Notes: a model not told the origin generated them from the letters alone. Positions 18,154 to 27,600 are shown, numbered from the stretch's first letter. The stretch is DNA of 64,000 nucleotides from Alteromonas sp. LMIT006 (GCF_024300645.1 NZ_CP101291.1:2108001-2172000), one strand, 5' to 3'. Made by a program: numbers and translations.

Positions 18154-19044
18154 GTGCCAAGTTTTGAATTGAGCCAACGCGAAGACCATGTGTGCGTATC
18201 TTTTACTGCCATGGCTTCGCCTTGTGAGATCCTAATTGACGGTAATGACCCAGAGATTGTGCAACACATTGCTCATATGGTATCAGCCGAGGCTTGGCGC
18301 ATTGAAACAAAATACTCGCGTTACCGCGAAAATAATATTATTCATCAACTGAACCACGCTAAAGGTCAGCGAATCAAGCTTGACGAGGAAACACACAAGC
18401 TGCTTTCATTTGCACAACAATGTTTTGTCTTAAGTAATGGGCAATTTGATGTCACCGCTGGCATTTTAAATCGCATTTGGCGTTTTGTGGCGGATGCCAA
18501 TCCCCCGACCCAAGCTGAAATTGACACTTTGTTACCTCTTGTGGGTTGGCAAAAGCTAACTTTAACCGAACACTCCCTGCAAATGCCGGATGATATGCAA
18601 ATTGATTTAGGGGGTATAGGTAAAGAATACGCTGTAGATAAAGCCGTTACGCTGTGTCAGCAGACGTATCCAGAACTCTCGGTCCTGGTCAATTTCGGAG
18701 GTGATTTGGGGGTGACACGCCCACGCCAAAATGGAGGTTTTTGGCAAGTGGGTATTGAGCATCCAGATCCATCTCAATCTGTTCCCATGCTTGTCAAAAT
18801 AGCTCAAGGCGGTCTTGCGACAAGTGGCGATGCGAGACGATTTTTGTTGCATAAGGGCACTCGCTACTCACATGTACTCAATCCATTGACTGGTTGGGCT
18901 ATGACTGATGCACCACGTTCAGTTACTGTAGCAGGCCAAAATTGCACACAAGCAGGGTTATTGGCGACGTTAGCCTTGTTGCAAGGTGCTGATGCGAAGG
19001 CTTTTTTGCAAGCGCAAGAGGTAACGCATTGGGTCTTAAACTAG
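18154..19044 (+). CDS. apbE: FAD:protein FMN transferase (ApbE family)
   Basis: The 296-residue protein has the ApbE motifs D-L-G-G-I-G-K-E-Y-A-V-D, N-F-G-G-D-L, A-T-S-G-D-A-R and S-H-V-L-N-P-L-T-G. The enzyme moves FMN from FAD onto a Thr/Ser of target proteins. Unlike the usual lipoprotein ApbE, there is no signal peptide; the protein begins M-P-S-F-E-L-S-Q from GTG 18154 after an AAAGGTG ribosome site. A cytoplasmic site of action would mean flavinylation before export, which is unusual. It closes the co-directional run; the only nearby target-like motif is in the DUF3570 protein. Confidence 0.88.
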   Translation: MPSFELSQREDHVCVSFTAMASPCEILIDGNDPEIVQHIAHMVSAEAWRIETKYSRYRENNIIHQLNHAKGQRIKLDEETHKLLSFAQQCFVLSNGQFDVTAGILNRIWRFVADANPPTQAEIDTLLPLVGWQKLTLTEHSLQMPDDMQIDLGGIGKEYAVDKAVTLCQQTYPELSVLVNFGGDLGVTRPRQNGGFWQVGIEHPDPSQSVPMLVKIAQGGLATSGDARRFLLHKGTRYSHVLNPLTGWAMTDAPRSVTVAGQNCTQAGLLATLALLQGADAKAFLQAQEVTHWVLN

Positions 19045-19088
19045 GCGAACCTTTGGGTTCTCATGTCCTTTACGAGAGATGTGAACTA

Positions 19089-19120
19089 CCCCGCGACATC
19101 GCTACGCTCTGATCACGGGG
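19089..19120 (-). repeat. Right-end hairpin of the IS605-type element
   Basis: The imperfect hairpin CCCCG...CGGGG has an internal mismatch. It lies 24 bp beyond the tnpB stop and is closely similar to 20518-20550. On the tnpB strand it would form the 3' part of the guide RNA scaffold. Confidence 0.7.
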
Positions 19121-19144
19121 CTTCAGCTGTATAGTGGCTTAAGA

Positions 19145-20371
19145 CTATGCAGCTTCTCTTTTCTCAGCTCCCACAGACAACTTCAATCGCTCGAAGACTT
19201 TCGTTTTGACGCCTGATTTCTGCTGAGATGTGGGGATTACCCTCGCGACAAGACCGTCCGCGATAATGCCTGCCTCTCCTTTGCGTTCAATGGTCACTGC
19301 TGAGGACACATCTCGGCTCTGATGTGTCCCACACGCTGTGCAGGTGAAACTGCGTTGACTGAGCGATAACGCATGATGCGCGTGACACGCTACACACACG
19401 CCAGTCGATTTCTCATAGCGTCCGATTTCATAGTAGAGCTTACCTGCCAACTCGGTTTTATATTTCACCAAGCCTGTTATCATTCCCATGACGTTATCAC
19501 CCACCATACTGCCATTGAACTGCTGCATACCTTTCACGTTCAAATCTTCGAACACACATATATCACTGCCATTGGTTATCTGTCGTGATGTTTTGTGGGC
19601 AAAATCAAGTCGTTGCCTTGCGATTTTTCCGTGTAAGGTGTTGATGCGATGTTTAGTCTGTTGCCAGCGCCTTGAGCCTTTTGTGCGCCGTGCAAGCTGG
19701 CGTTGCAACTGGCTAAGTTTTTCTTTGGATTGTTTGAGGTATTTGGGGTTGTTTGCCACATACCCATTGGAGCCGACGACGGTCTGCTGTGAATTGATAT
19801 CAAAACCTGCCATCGTATTGAGTTGTTGTTTAGGCGCAGTGAATTCGACCTGTTGCGTGATACTGCACTGCCAATGCCCATGCCTATATTGCACAGTGAC
19901 GGTTTTAATCTCACTGACCAGATTGCGATGGAGCTTAATCGGCACTCTGCCAATTTTGGGCAGGCTAATCGTTCCGTTTACTATCCGAATGCACTGGCTG
20001 TTATTGACACAGCGAAAGCTGTCATTGTGTTGTTTTTTCTTTTTGTACGACACTTTGTGCTTTGGAAACTGCTGTAAGCGACCTTTAGCAGATGCGTTTT
20101 TCAGCGCTGTATCTAAATCCCGAGCGACTTGTTGCGCAGCTGCTGAATCAAATGCTTTGAGCCAAGCAAATTCCTCAAACGGCTTCAACGCTTTGAGTAA
20201 ACTTGCCATATCCTTGTAAAACACAAACGTCTTATCGTATTCGTAGCGACGGATATTCTCAGATAACAACAAATTCCACACACCACGGGCATAGCTGGCA
20301 AACTCGAATAGTTTACAAGCCTGCTGCGGTGATGGGTTGAGTCGGTAGTTGTATCTAAGTATTTTTTTCAT
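19145..20371 (-). CDS. tnpB: TnpB RNA-guided nuclease (OrfB of IS605)
   Basis: The 408-residue protein has an N-terminal helix-turn-helix/wedge domain and a split RuvC domain with all acidic residues: Asp191 (G-F-D-I-N-S), Glu275 (V-F-E-D-L) and Asp354 (S-R-D-V-S-S-A). The C4 zinc ribbon is Cys326/329/344/347. TnpB proteins cleave DNA guided by an RNA overlapping the element's right end and promote retention of the element. The catalytic set looks intact. tnpA upstream is reduced to a remnant. The genomic guide would be the flank just past the 19089-19120 hairpin. Confidence 0.93.
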   Translation of the reverse strand: MKKILRYNYRLNPSPQQACKLFEFASYARGVWNLLLSENIRRYEYDKTFVFYKDMASLLKALKPFEEFAWLKAFDSAAAQQVARDLDTALKNASAKGRLQQFPKHKVSYKKKKQHNDSFRCVNNSQCIRIVNGTISLPKIGRVPIKLHRNLVSEIKTVTVQYRHGHWQCSITQQVEFTAPKQQLNTMAGFDINSQQTVVGSNGYVANNPKYLKQSKEKLSQLQRQLARRTKGSRRWQQTKHRINTLHGKIARQRLDFAHKTSRQITNGSDICVFEDLNVKGMQQFNGSMVGDNVMGMITGLVKYKTELAGKLYYEIGRYEKSTGVCVACHAHHALSLSQRSFTCTACGTHQSRDVSSAVTIERKGEAGIIADGLVARVIPTSQQKSGVKTKVFERLKLSVGAEKREAA

Positions 20372-20431
20372 ATACTGTATAGACTACTGTATACGATGAG
20401 ATTGTCAAATAGAGGAAAAGACTTTTAATCA

Positions 20432-20509
20432 ACAGTATGGGTATTTGTATGCACAGTTGGCAATGCTAGTGCTGAGACGATACGTCGATATATTCAAGAG
20501 CAGGGCTAG
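20432..20509 (+). pseudogene. tnpA: C-terminal remnant of TnpA (Y1 transposase of IS200/IS605)
   Basis: A plus-strand frame of about 25 codons reads T-V-G-N-A-S-A-E-T-I-R-R-Y-I-Q-E-Q-G then TAG. This is the typical C-terminal helix of IS200/IS605 TnpA. A stop lies just upstream, and no catalytic His-hydrophobic-His or Tyr region is present. It lies between the tnpB promoter and the left-end hairpin, as in intact IS605. Confidence 0.75.
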
Positions 20510-20517
20510 CGCTTCAT

Positions 20518-20550
20518 CCCCGCGACGTCACTATCGTTCCGATCACGGGG
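20518..20550 (-). repeat. Left-end hairpin of the IS605-type element
   Basis: This is a near copy of 19089-19120 (same CCCCGCGAC start and GATCACGGGG end, variable loop) in direct orientation. It sits 9 bp past the tnpA remnant stop. Confidence 0.7.
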
Positions 20551-20570
20551 TTTTCTCGCTAAACTTTGAT

Positions 20571-20604
20571 AAAAAAACCGCTACACAAGGTAGCGGTCTT
20601 TTTT
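20571..20604 (-). terminator. Terminator downstream of the truncated tRNA-Glu
   Basis: ACCGCTA/TAGCGGT stem with T runs on both strands. Its position relative to the tRNA 3' remnant mirrors the terminator behind the intact tRNA-Glu at 20911-20986. Confidence 0.8.
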
Positions 20605-20607
20605 ATA

Positions 20608-20626
20608 TGGCATCCCGTAGGGGATT
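20608..20626 (-). pseudogene. tRNA-Glu 3'-end remnant (19 nt)
   Basis: Nineteen bases are identical to the last nineteen of the two complete tRNA-Glu genes (half T-arm, acceptor arm and CCA). The remaining 5' part is replaced by unrelated repetitive sequence. It is a former third tRNA-Glu copy or an integration scar. Confidence 0.85.
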
Positions 20627-20670
20627 ACCTCGGGCTCCTGCCCTCGCCGCTTCGCGGTGCCTACGGCAGT

Positions 20671-20838
20671 GCAAATTCGCTCCCGGCGAATTTGTACTCG
20701 TATCATCCTAATACTCGCCCTGCGGGCCTGCCTATGGCAGTGCAAATTCGCTCCCGGCGAATTTGTACTCGTATCATCCTAATACTCGCCCTGCGGGCCT
20801 GCCTATGGCAGTGCAAATTCGCTCCCGGCGAATTTGTC
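20671..20838. repeat. 71-bp tandem repeats with internal palindrome
   Basis: The unit starting GCAAATTCGCTCCCGGCG recurs at 20671, 20742 and 20813, an exact 71-bp period; the third copy is partial. Each holds a CAAATTCG...CGAATTTG palindrome, and the rest contains CTGCC...GGCAG. It is REP-like. A diverged partial unit precedes at 20627-20670. There is no coding potential. Confidence 0.9.
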
Positions 20839-20876
20839 GAACCTTAGGGTTCTCATATTCTCTAAGTGATATATAC

Positions 20877-20906
20877 AAAAAAACCACCGCAAGGGTGGTT
20901 TTTTTG
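20877..20906 (-). terminator. Terminator of the tRNA-Glu/Ala operon
   Basis: The stem AACCACC/GGTGGTT is followed by seven T on the minus strand, 5 bp past the tRNA-Glu CCA. Confidence 0.92.
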
Positions 20907-20909
20907 TAT

Positions 20910-20986
<77 letters not shown>

Positions 20987-21006
20987 ATCTAAACGGTTTG
21001 TTTCGC

Positions 21007-21040
21007 AATACGCTCATAATTGAGCCTAGGTGAGCGTATT
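21007..21040. repeat. Spacer stem-loop between the tRNA-Glu genes
   Basis: AATACGCTCA and TGAGCGTATT form a perfect 10-bp stem around a 14-nt loop, with no T run. It lies in the tRNA precursor, so it may be a processing structure. Confidence 0.6.
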
Positions 21041-21116
21041 GTATAGAACCTTTTGGTTCTCATATCATCTACTGATGATATTTTATTGAGCTGACCTTCA
21101 GTCAACTCTATAAAAT

Positions 21117-21193
<77 letters not shown>

Positions 21194-21247
21194 GTCGTGT
21201 TGTGGAGCAAAACATCAATGATGTTTCGGCCTATCTCCGTGCTGTAA

Positions 21248-21323
21248 TGGTGGAGCCAAGCGGGATCGAACCGCTGACCTCAACACTGCCAGTGTTGCGC
21301 TCTCCCAGCTGAGCTATGGCCCC
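21248..21323 (-). tRNA. tRNA-Ala (GGC)
   Basis: 76 nt beginning GGGGCCATAGCTCAGCTGGG. The anticodon loop CTGGCAG gives GGC, and CCA is encoded. It is first in the minus-strand tRNA unit. Confidence 0.98.
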
Positions 21324-21419
21324 ATTTGATGGAACTCATTGGCTTAGAGTCTTGCTTGCCTCGTTCCTTAACAGCGGTGCGCATTCTATTGCCTACACCG
21401 CCGTTAGTCAAACCTTTTT

Positions 21420-22829
21420 TTAAGAATTTGCCCTGTTTGCTATAAAAGTAAGCGCTTTGTCTATCCTTTGCGCGATTTGCTCTTTATTTAGCAAAACAAG
21501 GGTGACATCTAATGAAGGTGAATTGCCAGAACCGGTTGCAGCAACTCGCAATGGCATGCCTACTTTGCCCATACCAACTTCAAGGGTTTCTGCGGTTTGA
21601 TTAATGGCGGTTTGAATACTTTCACTGGTCCATTCTTCAAGGGCTAACAAGTTTGTTTTAACCAGTTCAAGTGCTTCTTGTGCAACTGGGCGAAGGTGCT
21701 TTTTGGCTGCATTCGCATCGAACTCATCAAACTCACGATAAAAATACGTGCTGATTTCAGCCATTTCTTTCAGGGTTTTGACTCGGTCTGCCTGGATTGC
21801 AACAATTTGAGAGAGTTCTGGGCCATTAGACGTATCGATTCCCATCTCAGAAAAATGCCAAGCCAGCGCATCAGCGACCTGCTCTGCTGGTAGCTCTTTC
21901 ATATAATGTTGATTTAACCAGATAAGTTTATCGGTATTAAACGCTGACGCCGACTTGCTGATGTTATTGAGAGTAAAATGCTCAATCATTTCGTCAACAC
22001 TAAAGACTTCCTGATCGCCATGCGACCAACCAAGGCGTACCAAATAGTTCAAAACTGCCTCTGGTAAAAAGCCATCATCGCGATATTGCATGACACTGAC
22101 CGCACCATGACGTTTGGATAACTTTTTGCCATCATCACCCAAAATCATAGAAACATGTGCAAAAGTCGGTAACGGTGCACCCAGAGCATTAAAAATATTA
22201 ATTTGGCGTGGGGTATTATTGATATGGTCTTCACCACGGACGACATGCGTGATCCCCATATCCCAATCATCGACTACTACACAAAAATTATACGTTGGCG
22301 AACCATCCGTACGCTGAATAATCAAATCATCTAATTCAGTATTGCTTATTCTGATTTCACCACGGATTTGATCTTGGAATACCACATCTCCCTCTAGTGG
22401 ATTTTTGAAACGCACGACATAAGGTGCGTTTTCTGGATGGTCGGTACGATCACGCCACGTTCCAGGATAACGCGCTTTCTCCCCTGCTTTTTCTTGTGCT
22501 TCGCGAATGCTATCCAACTCTTCTTGAGACATAAAGCATTTATAGGCTTTGCCTTCGTCAAGAAGCTGCTGAATCAAAGCTTTATATCTGTCAAATCGAT
22601 CCGTTTGGTAGATGGGACCAGAATCGTGATGTAAACCCAACCACTCCATGCCATCTAAAATAGCTTGTTTTGCTTCGTCAGTTGAACGCTCTAAATCGGT
22701 ATCCTCAATGCGCAACACAAATTGACCACCATTCGCTTTAGCAAATAACCATGAATACAGAGCAGTTCTTGCGCCTCCAACATGAAGATACCCGGTTGGG
22801 CTTGGCGCAAAACGAGTCACAACTGACAT
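21420..22829 (-). CDS. gltX: Glutamyl-tRNA synthetase
   Basis: The 469-residue class I synthetase charges tRNA-Glu. The HIGH-type signature is H-V-G-G in [11 protein letters not shown], and the KMSKS-type loop is K-K-L-S-K-R. Length and the C-terminal anticodon-binding region are normal for bacterial GltX. The gene sits directly upstream of tRNA-Ala and two tRNA-Glu genes on the same strand, so enzyme and substrate are co-located. A leader of unknown promoter precedes the ATG at 22829; the 210 bp to tRNA-Val contain the divergent tRNA promoter. Confidence 0.97.
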   Translation of the reverse strand: MSVVTRFAPSPTGYLHVGGARTALYSWLFAKANGGQFVLRIEDTDLERSTDEAKQAILDGMEWLGLHHDSGPIYQTDRFDRYKALIQQLLDEGKAYKCFMSQEELDSIREAQEKAGEKARYPGTWRDRTDHPENAPYVVRFKNPLEGDVVFQDQIRGEIRISNTELDDLIIQRTDGSPTYNFCVVVDDWDMGITHVVRGEDHINNTPRQINIFNALGAPLPTFAHVSMILGDDGKKLSKRHGAVSVMQYRDDGFLPEAVLNYLVRLGWSHGDQEVFSVDEMIEHFTLNNISKSASAFNTDKLIWLNQHYMKELPAEQVADALAWHFSEMGIDTSNGPELSQIVAIQADRVKTLKEMAEISTYFYREFDEFDANAAKKHLRPVAQEALELVKTNLLALEEWTSESIQTAINQTAETLEVGMGKVGMPLRVAATGSGNSPSLDVTLVLLNKEQIAQRIDKALTFIANRANS

Positions 22830-22977
22830 AAAAAGTCCTTAAAATGATAATAACGTGTTTATTTTATCAAATAGGATGATTTTTGATAGACATTCATGCA
22901 GGAAAATAGCGAAAACACGCACTTTGTTCAGGTTTTGCGCAAACAAGCATGAAAAACAAAAAAGACGTCATTTTCAG

Positions 22978-23005
22978 TTGACAGAACAAGGTGAATCTCT
23001 ATAAT
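22978..23005 (+). promoter_or_regulatory. Sigma-70 promoter of the tRNA-Val genes
   Basis: Consensus -35 TTGACA (22978-22983), 16-bp spacer and -10 TATAAT (23000-23005). A GC-rich GCGCC discriminator of the stringently controlled type follows. Confidence 0.9.
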
Positions 23006-23039
23006 AGCGCCTCACTTGCTAAGGCAAGTACAAAAAGAC

Positions 23040-23115
23040 GGACGCTTAGCTCAGTTGGGAGAGCACCGCCCTTACAAGGCGGGGGTCACTGGTTCAAGCC
23101 CAGTAGCGTCCACCA
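23040..23115 (+). tRNA. tRNA-Val (TAC)
   Basis: 76 nt beginning GGACGCTTAGCTCAG. The anticodon loop CTTACAA contains TAC, and CCA is encoded. It lies behind a consensus promoter. Confidence 0.98.
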
Positions 23116-23143
23116 CTCTTTTTAGTAACAAAATCAATACCTT

Positions 23144-23219
23144 GGACGCTTAGCTCAGTTGGGAGAGCATCGCCCTTACAAGGCGAGGGTCACTGGTTCA
23201 AGCCCAGTAGCGTCCACCA
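23144..23219 (+). tRNA. tRNA-Val (TAC), second copy
   Basis: It differs from the first copy by a compensatory change in the anticodon stem (C-G to T-A at the outer pair). CCA is encoded. Fragments of this copy recur at 24403-24462. Confidence 0.98.
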
Positions 23220-23250
23220 TTTCCTCTCTAAATTCAATACTTTATATCCC

Positions 23251-23445
23251 CAAGGCGAGCTGGCTCAACTTCTACAAGCGTGCCAACAGTAGCGTCTAAC
23301 ATCGTTTAAAATCAATCACTTACGATCTTACCCAGTTCGAAAATCGACCGATTTTGCGAGTATCGCCTGCGTTATTTTTAAAAAGTGTGCCGAATGTGTG
23401 CCATATCTGTGCCGAATCTGCACCACCACCTTGCTACAGGTCAAT
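23251..23445 (+). repeat. Left att-like direct repeat with phased TGTGCC boxes
   Basis: It resembles 24408-24605 over its whole length. It contains a degenerate tRNA-Val 3' portion, a near-palindrome AAAATCGACCGATTTT (23340-23355), and TGTGCC at 23386, 23397 and 23408 with a weaker box at 23419, an exact 11-bp period. This looks like integrase arm-type sites of an old tRNA-integrated element. No integrase gene is present. Confidence 0.65.
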
Positions 23446-23654
23446 GATTACAATGTCTAGAGCGTCCTACCACGGATCGTTGAATTTACATCTGAATGTA
23501 AGTCAAAAAGTTCCTTGCTTTCATATTTACCTTCTAAATGTCAGCTTCAGACAAATACCGGAGATTCAGATTCGTTCTATTTTGAGAACTTCAGAGGTCA
23601 CTCTCTACAGAAAGCGGACGTTAAATTCTGGAGGGACAAAACATTAATAGGCAA

Positions 23655-23945
23655 TCAATCCTTTAATCTTTTTAAGGCTTTGTGATAAACATCGCTTCCT
23701 TCACGTTTTCCAACTGCTAAAACTGTTACGATGACTACATCATCTTCAACTTTGTAGACAAGACGATAGCCAGATTGACGTAATTTTATTTTATACATAT
23801 TGTCAGCACCAGAGAGCTTGGAAGCATCGACATGTGGGTTTCCCAAGCGTTCTTTGAGCTTTTTTTTAAATTGTAACTGAAGAGTAGATCCAAGCTTGTT
23901 CCATTCTTTGAGAGCGCTCTTTTTAAAATCGAGTTTATAGATCAT
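23655..23945 (-). CDS. RelE-family toxin
   Basis: The 96-residue toxin starts M-I-Y-K-L-D-F-K-K-S-A-L-K-E-W. The RelE fold features are a basic helix region (K-K-K-L-K-E-R), the core Y-K-I-K-L-R-Q-S-G-Y-R-L-V-Y-K-V and a C-terminal V-G-K-R. RelE toxins cut mRNA on the ribosome. I chose ATG 23943-23945 over the preceding TTG. It overlaps the antitoxin end by 11 bp. The pair lies between two att-like direct repeats beside tRNA-Val, suggesting arrival on a mobile element. Confidence 0.9.
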   Translation of the reverse strand: MIYKLDFKKSALKEWNKLGSTLQLQFKKKLKERLGNPHVDASKLSGADNMYKIKLRQSGYRLVYKVEDDVVIVTVLAVGKREGSDVYHKALKRLKD

Positions 23946-24183
23946 CAATACTAACCGAAATACTTTCTTCGGATTCTCGTTCTCTAGCGACAGCTAAGAG
24001 TTCTAGATCTTCAAGTCTATCGAGCATCATCTCATAAGCTTCAGCAGGTACACAGTAAAATGCAGGCTCGTTTCTGTTTAACACAGCAACAGGCTCGCCA
24101 TAGGCACTCGTTGCAACTTTCATAGGATTTGCTTTCAATTCAGTAATGCTTGCAGCAACATCAGCCAAGATTCTACTGGACAT
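23935..24183 (-). CDS. RelB/Phd-type antitoxin
   Basis: The 82-residue protein begins M-S-S-R-I-L-A-D-V-A-A-S and has the Phd/YefM pattern: L-K-A-N-P-M-K-V and G-E-P-V-A-V-L-N-R-N. This is the DNA-binding N-terminus. An acidic C-terminal toxin-binding tail ends S-I-D-D-L. It is upstream of and overlaps the relE-like toxin. Autoregulation is expected from the family. The following 224 bp up to 24402 hold no gene that I can see. Confidence 0.9.
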   Translation of the reverse strand: MSSRILADVAASITELKANPMKVATSAYGEPVAVLNRNEPAFYCVPAEAYEMMLDRLEDLELLAVARERESEESISVSIDDL

Positions 24184-24402
24184 TTAATCGGTCTCCAAAG
24201 CAGTCTTTAATTAGGTTTATTTTAGTCGTTATCACGCTTTTTAACAACTAGTTTGAAGTAAATTGACAACCAAATAGCTACTGGCCCAGTGACTGCGCTG
24301 TACCATTTGCTACTATTGATCAAGAAAACTGACGGTCCGCAAAATATAAAACGAAGCAGTAAACGAATTTTAAATGAATTAAAGTTATTTTAGTTTTCGC
24401 GT

Positions 24403-24605
24403 CCTTACAAGGCGAGGGTCACTGGTTCAACTTCTACAAGCGTGCCACAGTAGCGTCCACCATCCTTTAAAATCAATCACTTACGTTTGTACACAGTTCG
24501 AAAATCGGCCGATTTTGCGAGTATCGCCTGCGTTATTTTGAAAAAGTGTGCCGAATCTGTGCCAAATATGCCGGACCTGCACCACTCCCCTGCTACAGAC
24601 CAATA
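24403..24605 (+). repeat. Right att-like direct repeat with tRNA-Val fragments
   Basis: It starts with 28 nt identical to tRNA-Val from anticodon to T-loop (24403-24430). A 17-nt insert follows, then 15 nt of the tRNA 3' end (24448-24462). It continues as the copy of 23251-23445, including the palindrome AAAATCGGCCGATTTT (24501-24516) and TGTGCC boxes at 24547 and 24558. A duplicated att site of a lost integrative element is the best reading. Confidence 0.7.
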
Positions 24606-24626
24606 CATACACTGCAACAAAAATAT

Positions 24627-27600
24627 TTACAAACTCAACACCGTAAAATCACGTGGCACAGCAGTGACAGTCACGCCGTCGCTGAATTGGACCGTTTTGG
24701 TAGCATCACTGAAGTTATACACTACGTAATGTTTGATCCCTTGATTTTCAAAGACCATTGCACTTGGATAGTCTGCCGTAATACCGTCGTTTTGCATGTT
24801 CCCTAAAACTTGCCACTGTTTGATCCAATAATACGTATGTGCTTTGGTTTCACCCGCCTCTGGGGTGTAATCCGACAAACTCAAATAATCCGTAAACGCG
24901 CTGTCTGCATCGGTCATCGACCAAATTTTCCACCAAATATCGCGCCACTGATCTGGGACCAGGCCAGAGGGTTTGTTATTACTTGACTCAGTTAAGCCCA
25001 AAGAAACGTAATCCGCAAGGTAATCAGGGTATTGCCCAATATGCAAACTCAAGGTATTGGAAGGTAAACCTTGAATCCCGAGAATGTGCGCAAACGCTGG
25101 CGAGAACCAGGTTGAAAAGACAGCACCATCGCCCCAGATAATCGACGTCGTAATCCGTTCATAGCCACTCGGGAAGTTATCCAGCGTGGCGTCATTATTT
25201 GATTGCCAGCCATCGATGTTATTCCAGTACTGCCAATACGCCGCGGCAGTCGACGCATGCAAATAGATCCCGCGATCGCGGATCTCATCATTATCCGTGA
25301 GCATACCGTACAAAATCATGGCGCCATAAGCGTTGGCTGCTTCGGAAGTCGATTCGTTATTGTTGCCACGCACAAAGTTGACTCGACCGGATGCCCAAGA
25401 AAAGCCGTTTGCCGGATCAAAATGCCGCAAATAGGGGAACATATCGTCCTCACGACCACCGGCGTAGTCGCGGATCAATAATTCGATCATGGGTCCGTAT
25501 TGCGACGCACTGCACCATGACGCATCAAAACGACACACCTCTGCTGCGGCTCGCACTAAATACCCATAATGAAAGTGATGATCATTAAGCTGTTGATGGG
25601 ATGCAAACGATTCTTCCATGGCAAATAACGTATCCCACGTCGAGTCATAGGCAAAATACTGCTGTTCGTCGAGTCCATCGTCAGATGCTGCGGTGAACCA
25701 ATCCGTGAGTTCTGCTTTTAACCAGGTCAACAATTGGTCGCGCTGTGCAGTGAGCGCAAGTTCATCGGCCAATGCGATCAACTCCGCCACTTTGCCGTAA
25801 TTTTTACCACTCCAATACGCATCCTCACGACCGTAGTTCCACTGGGCCTCCCCAAGCGCAATGAAATCATTAATGTGTTGAGTCACCACATTCAGTTCCA
25901 GATCATTATTGATAGCTGGTAATGTCGGTAACACACCGACAAAGGGTAAGGTGTAGGTAAAGCCTGTACCCACATGAAACTGAGTGATCCCTCGGGCACT
26001 GCGATGACTGTACGCTGGTTCTCTCACTTGAGCGTGTTTCCAGTGCAGAGGTTGCATACCGGTCATGGTTGTCACAGGCTGTGAATTTGCGTCGACGTAT
26101 TGATGCGAGACCGATACCTGTTGTTGGGTATGATCGACTTCATATTGGACCTGGACCGCATGCACCACATTACGAGCCAGTTGTGCGTGTTCGGTGATCA
26201 TCGCATTGCTCGGCGGAGTCGCGGTGGGTAGTAACGCAACCGTAATGCCGCCAGTGACACTGTTGATGCGAATCTCATTCGATTCCACTGCATCAAATAC
26301 CGTGCCCGTATCACCAGACACTAAAAAATAGTTAGTATTGCCCGCAACGCTGGTCCACACGCCCAGACTATTGTTTTGAGCATAGAATGTGCCTTTTTCT
26401 CCGCCATCGGCCCGCAAGGTCCTCAACACCATGTCGCCCGCTAACACATCAAAGTACACATAGGGTGAACCATGCACGAAGGTCCCGCGCATGACTTCGA
26501 TCTCACCGCTTTTCCACAGTACCGTAACAGAGCCATCTGAAAAGTCATACAATGTGGCGTCTAAGTTAGTGTACTGACTGTTGGCAATGGCCATGCCATC
26601 CATGACTTCGCTAAATGGGTCAGGGATCTGGTACAAAAAGTCATTGCCCAAAACGCGGATTCCGCTCGGTAAGCCCATCATGCGCACACCTTTATTGGTA
26701 ATGCGAGCAGTAATGGGATCTGGGGTAATATACGCGGCGGCATTGGGGTTGCCAATTTCCATTTCGCCTAAGAAAGAGACAGACCCCCACCAGCGTCCGC
26801 TGGCCAGAGGGCGTTCAGCAGCCGGGCCACTGACATGAGGATAAAGCGGTGTGGGAGTACCTTGAGGAATGCCCGTAGTTGTATCACAACCCGCAATGCC
26901 TGGCTCAACCACGCCCGCGTTGTAAATCCAATTGCCGTAATCTTCAACACAACGATAACTGTTCGGATTGATCGTATCGGACACATTCCCTGCCCCAAAC
27001 GTTAACGCCGTAAAATCATAAAATCCTGGTCCCGTTGGATTCGGCTCAGGCACAATTGCGTTCTCTGAACTCGTCGAAAAATAGACATTATCCAATGCAA
27101 AGACAGTATCATTAAATTGCGACGCCCATATCACAATCCCCGTGTTAATCGTCCGAAGATTCAAGTTACTGGCTTGCAATTGCGCTAAAGGATAGGAAAT
27201 GGTCGTCCATTCTCCAATCGGTTGTGGGCCGAGATCCACATTACCGGAGGTACAGGGGTACACGCAATCTAATTTAAAGGTCATGTTGGGATCGCCCGAT
27301 ATCACCTTGATATCAAAATTGATGCTCCCTTGTGCATACGCACTAAAATCCAATCCTGAGGTAGCGCTGATAAACAAACCGGCGAGTTGTGCGCCATTGG
27401 TGTGAGTCACTTGCAATACCGGACCTCGTTCTGAATCTTGTACGTTCTGCCACTGCATCGAAGCACACATCACCGTCGCGTTATCACAGTCTCCATACCC
27501 TAGGGCCTGATCAAACGCCTGAATCCCACGATCCCAACGCGCATCGGGTGTGGCGGCACGCATGACGACGACCTCGGATGCGTTGTTTGTAGGAGGGGTA

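Larger units (their letters stand above)
19065..20565. mobile_element. Decayed IS605-type element
   Basis: The element has intact tnpB (minus), a residual tnpA 3' end (plus) and two similar end hairpins (19089-19120 and 20518-20550) in the same orientation, as IS200/IS605 elements have. The divergent tnpA/tnpB layout, with each 3' end next to a hairpin, matches IS605. Exact ends are uncertain by about 20 bp because these elements make no target duplication. Without TnpA the copy cannot move unless TnpA is supplied in trans. Confidence 0.75.

Noticed and set aside
19488-20219. 243-codon plus-strand frame inside tnpB
   Set aside because: It is the antisense shadow of tnpB; its cysteine-rich content mirrors Thr/Gln-rich codons on the other strand.
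20671-20838. Regular 71-bp repeats as a CRISPR array
   Set aside because: The whole unit repeats with no variable spacers, and no cas genes are present; they are tandem REP-like repeats.
20445-20847. Plus-strand frames of 88-93 codons across the repeats
   Set aside because: They run through the LE hairpin, tRNA remnant and tandem repeats; the apparent length comes from repeat periodicity.
24403-24462. Third tRNA-Val gene
   Set aside because: The 5' half is missing and the T-arm is interrupted by a 17-nt insert; it is a fragment only.
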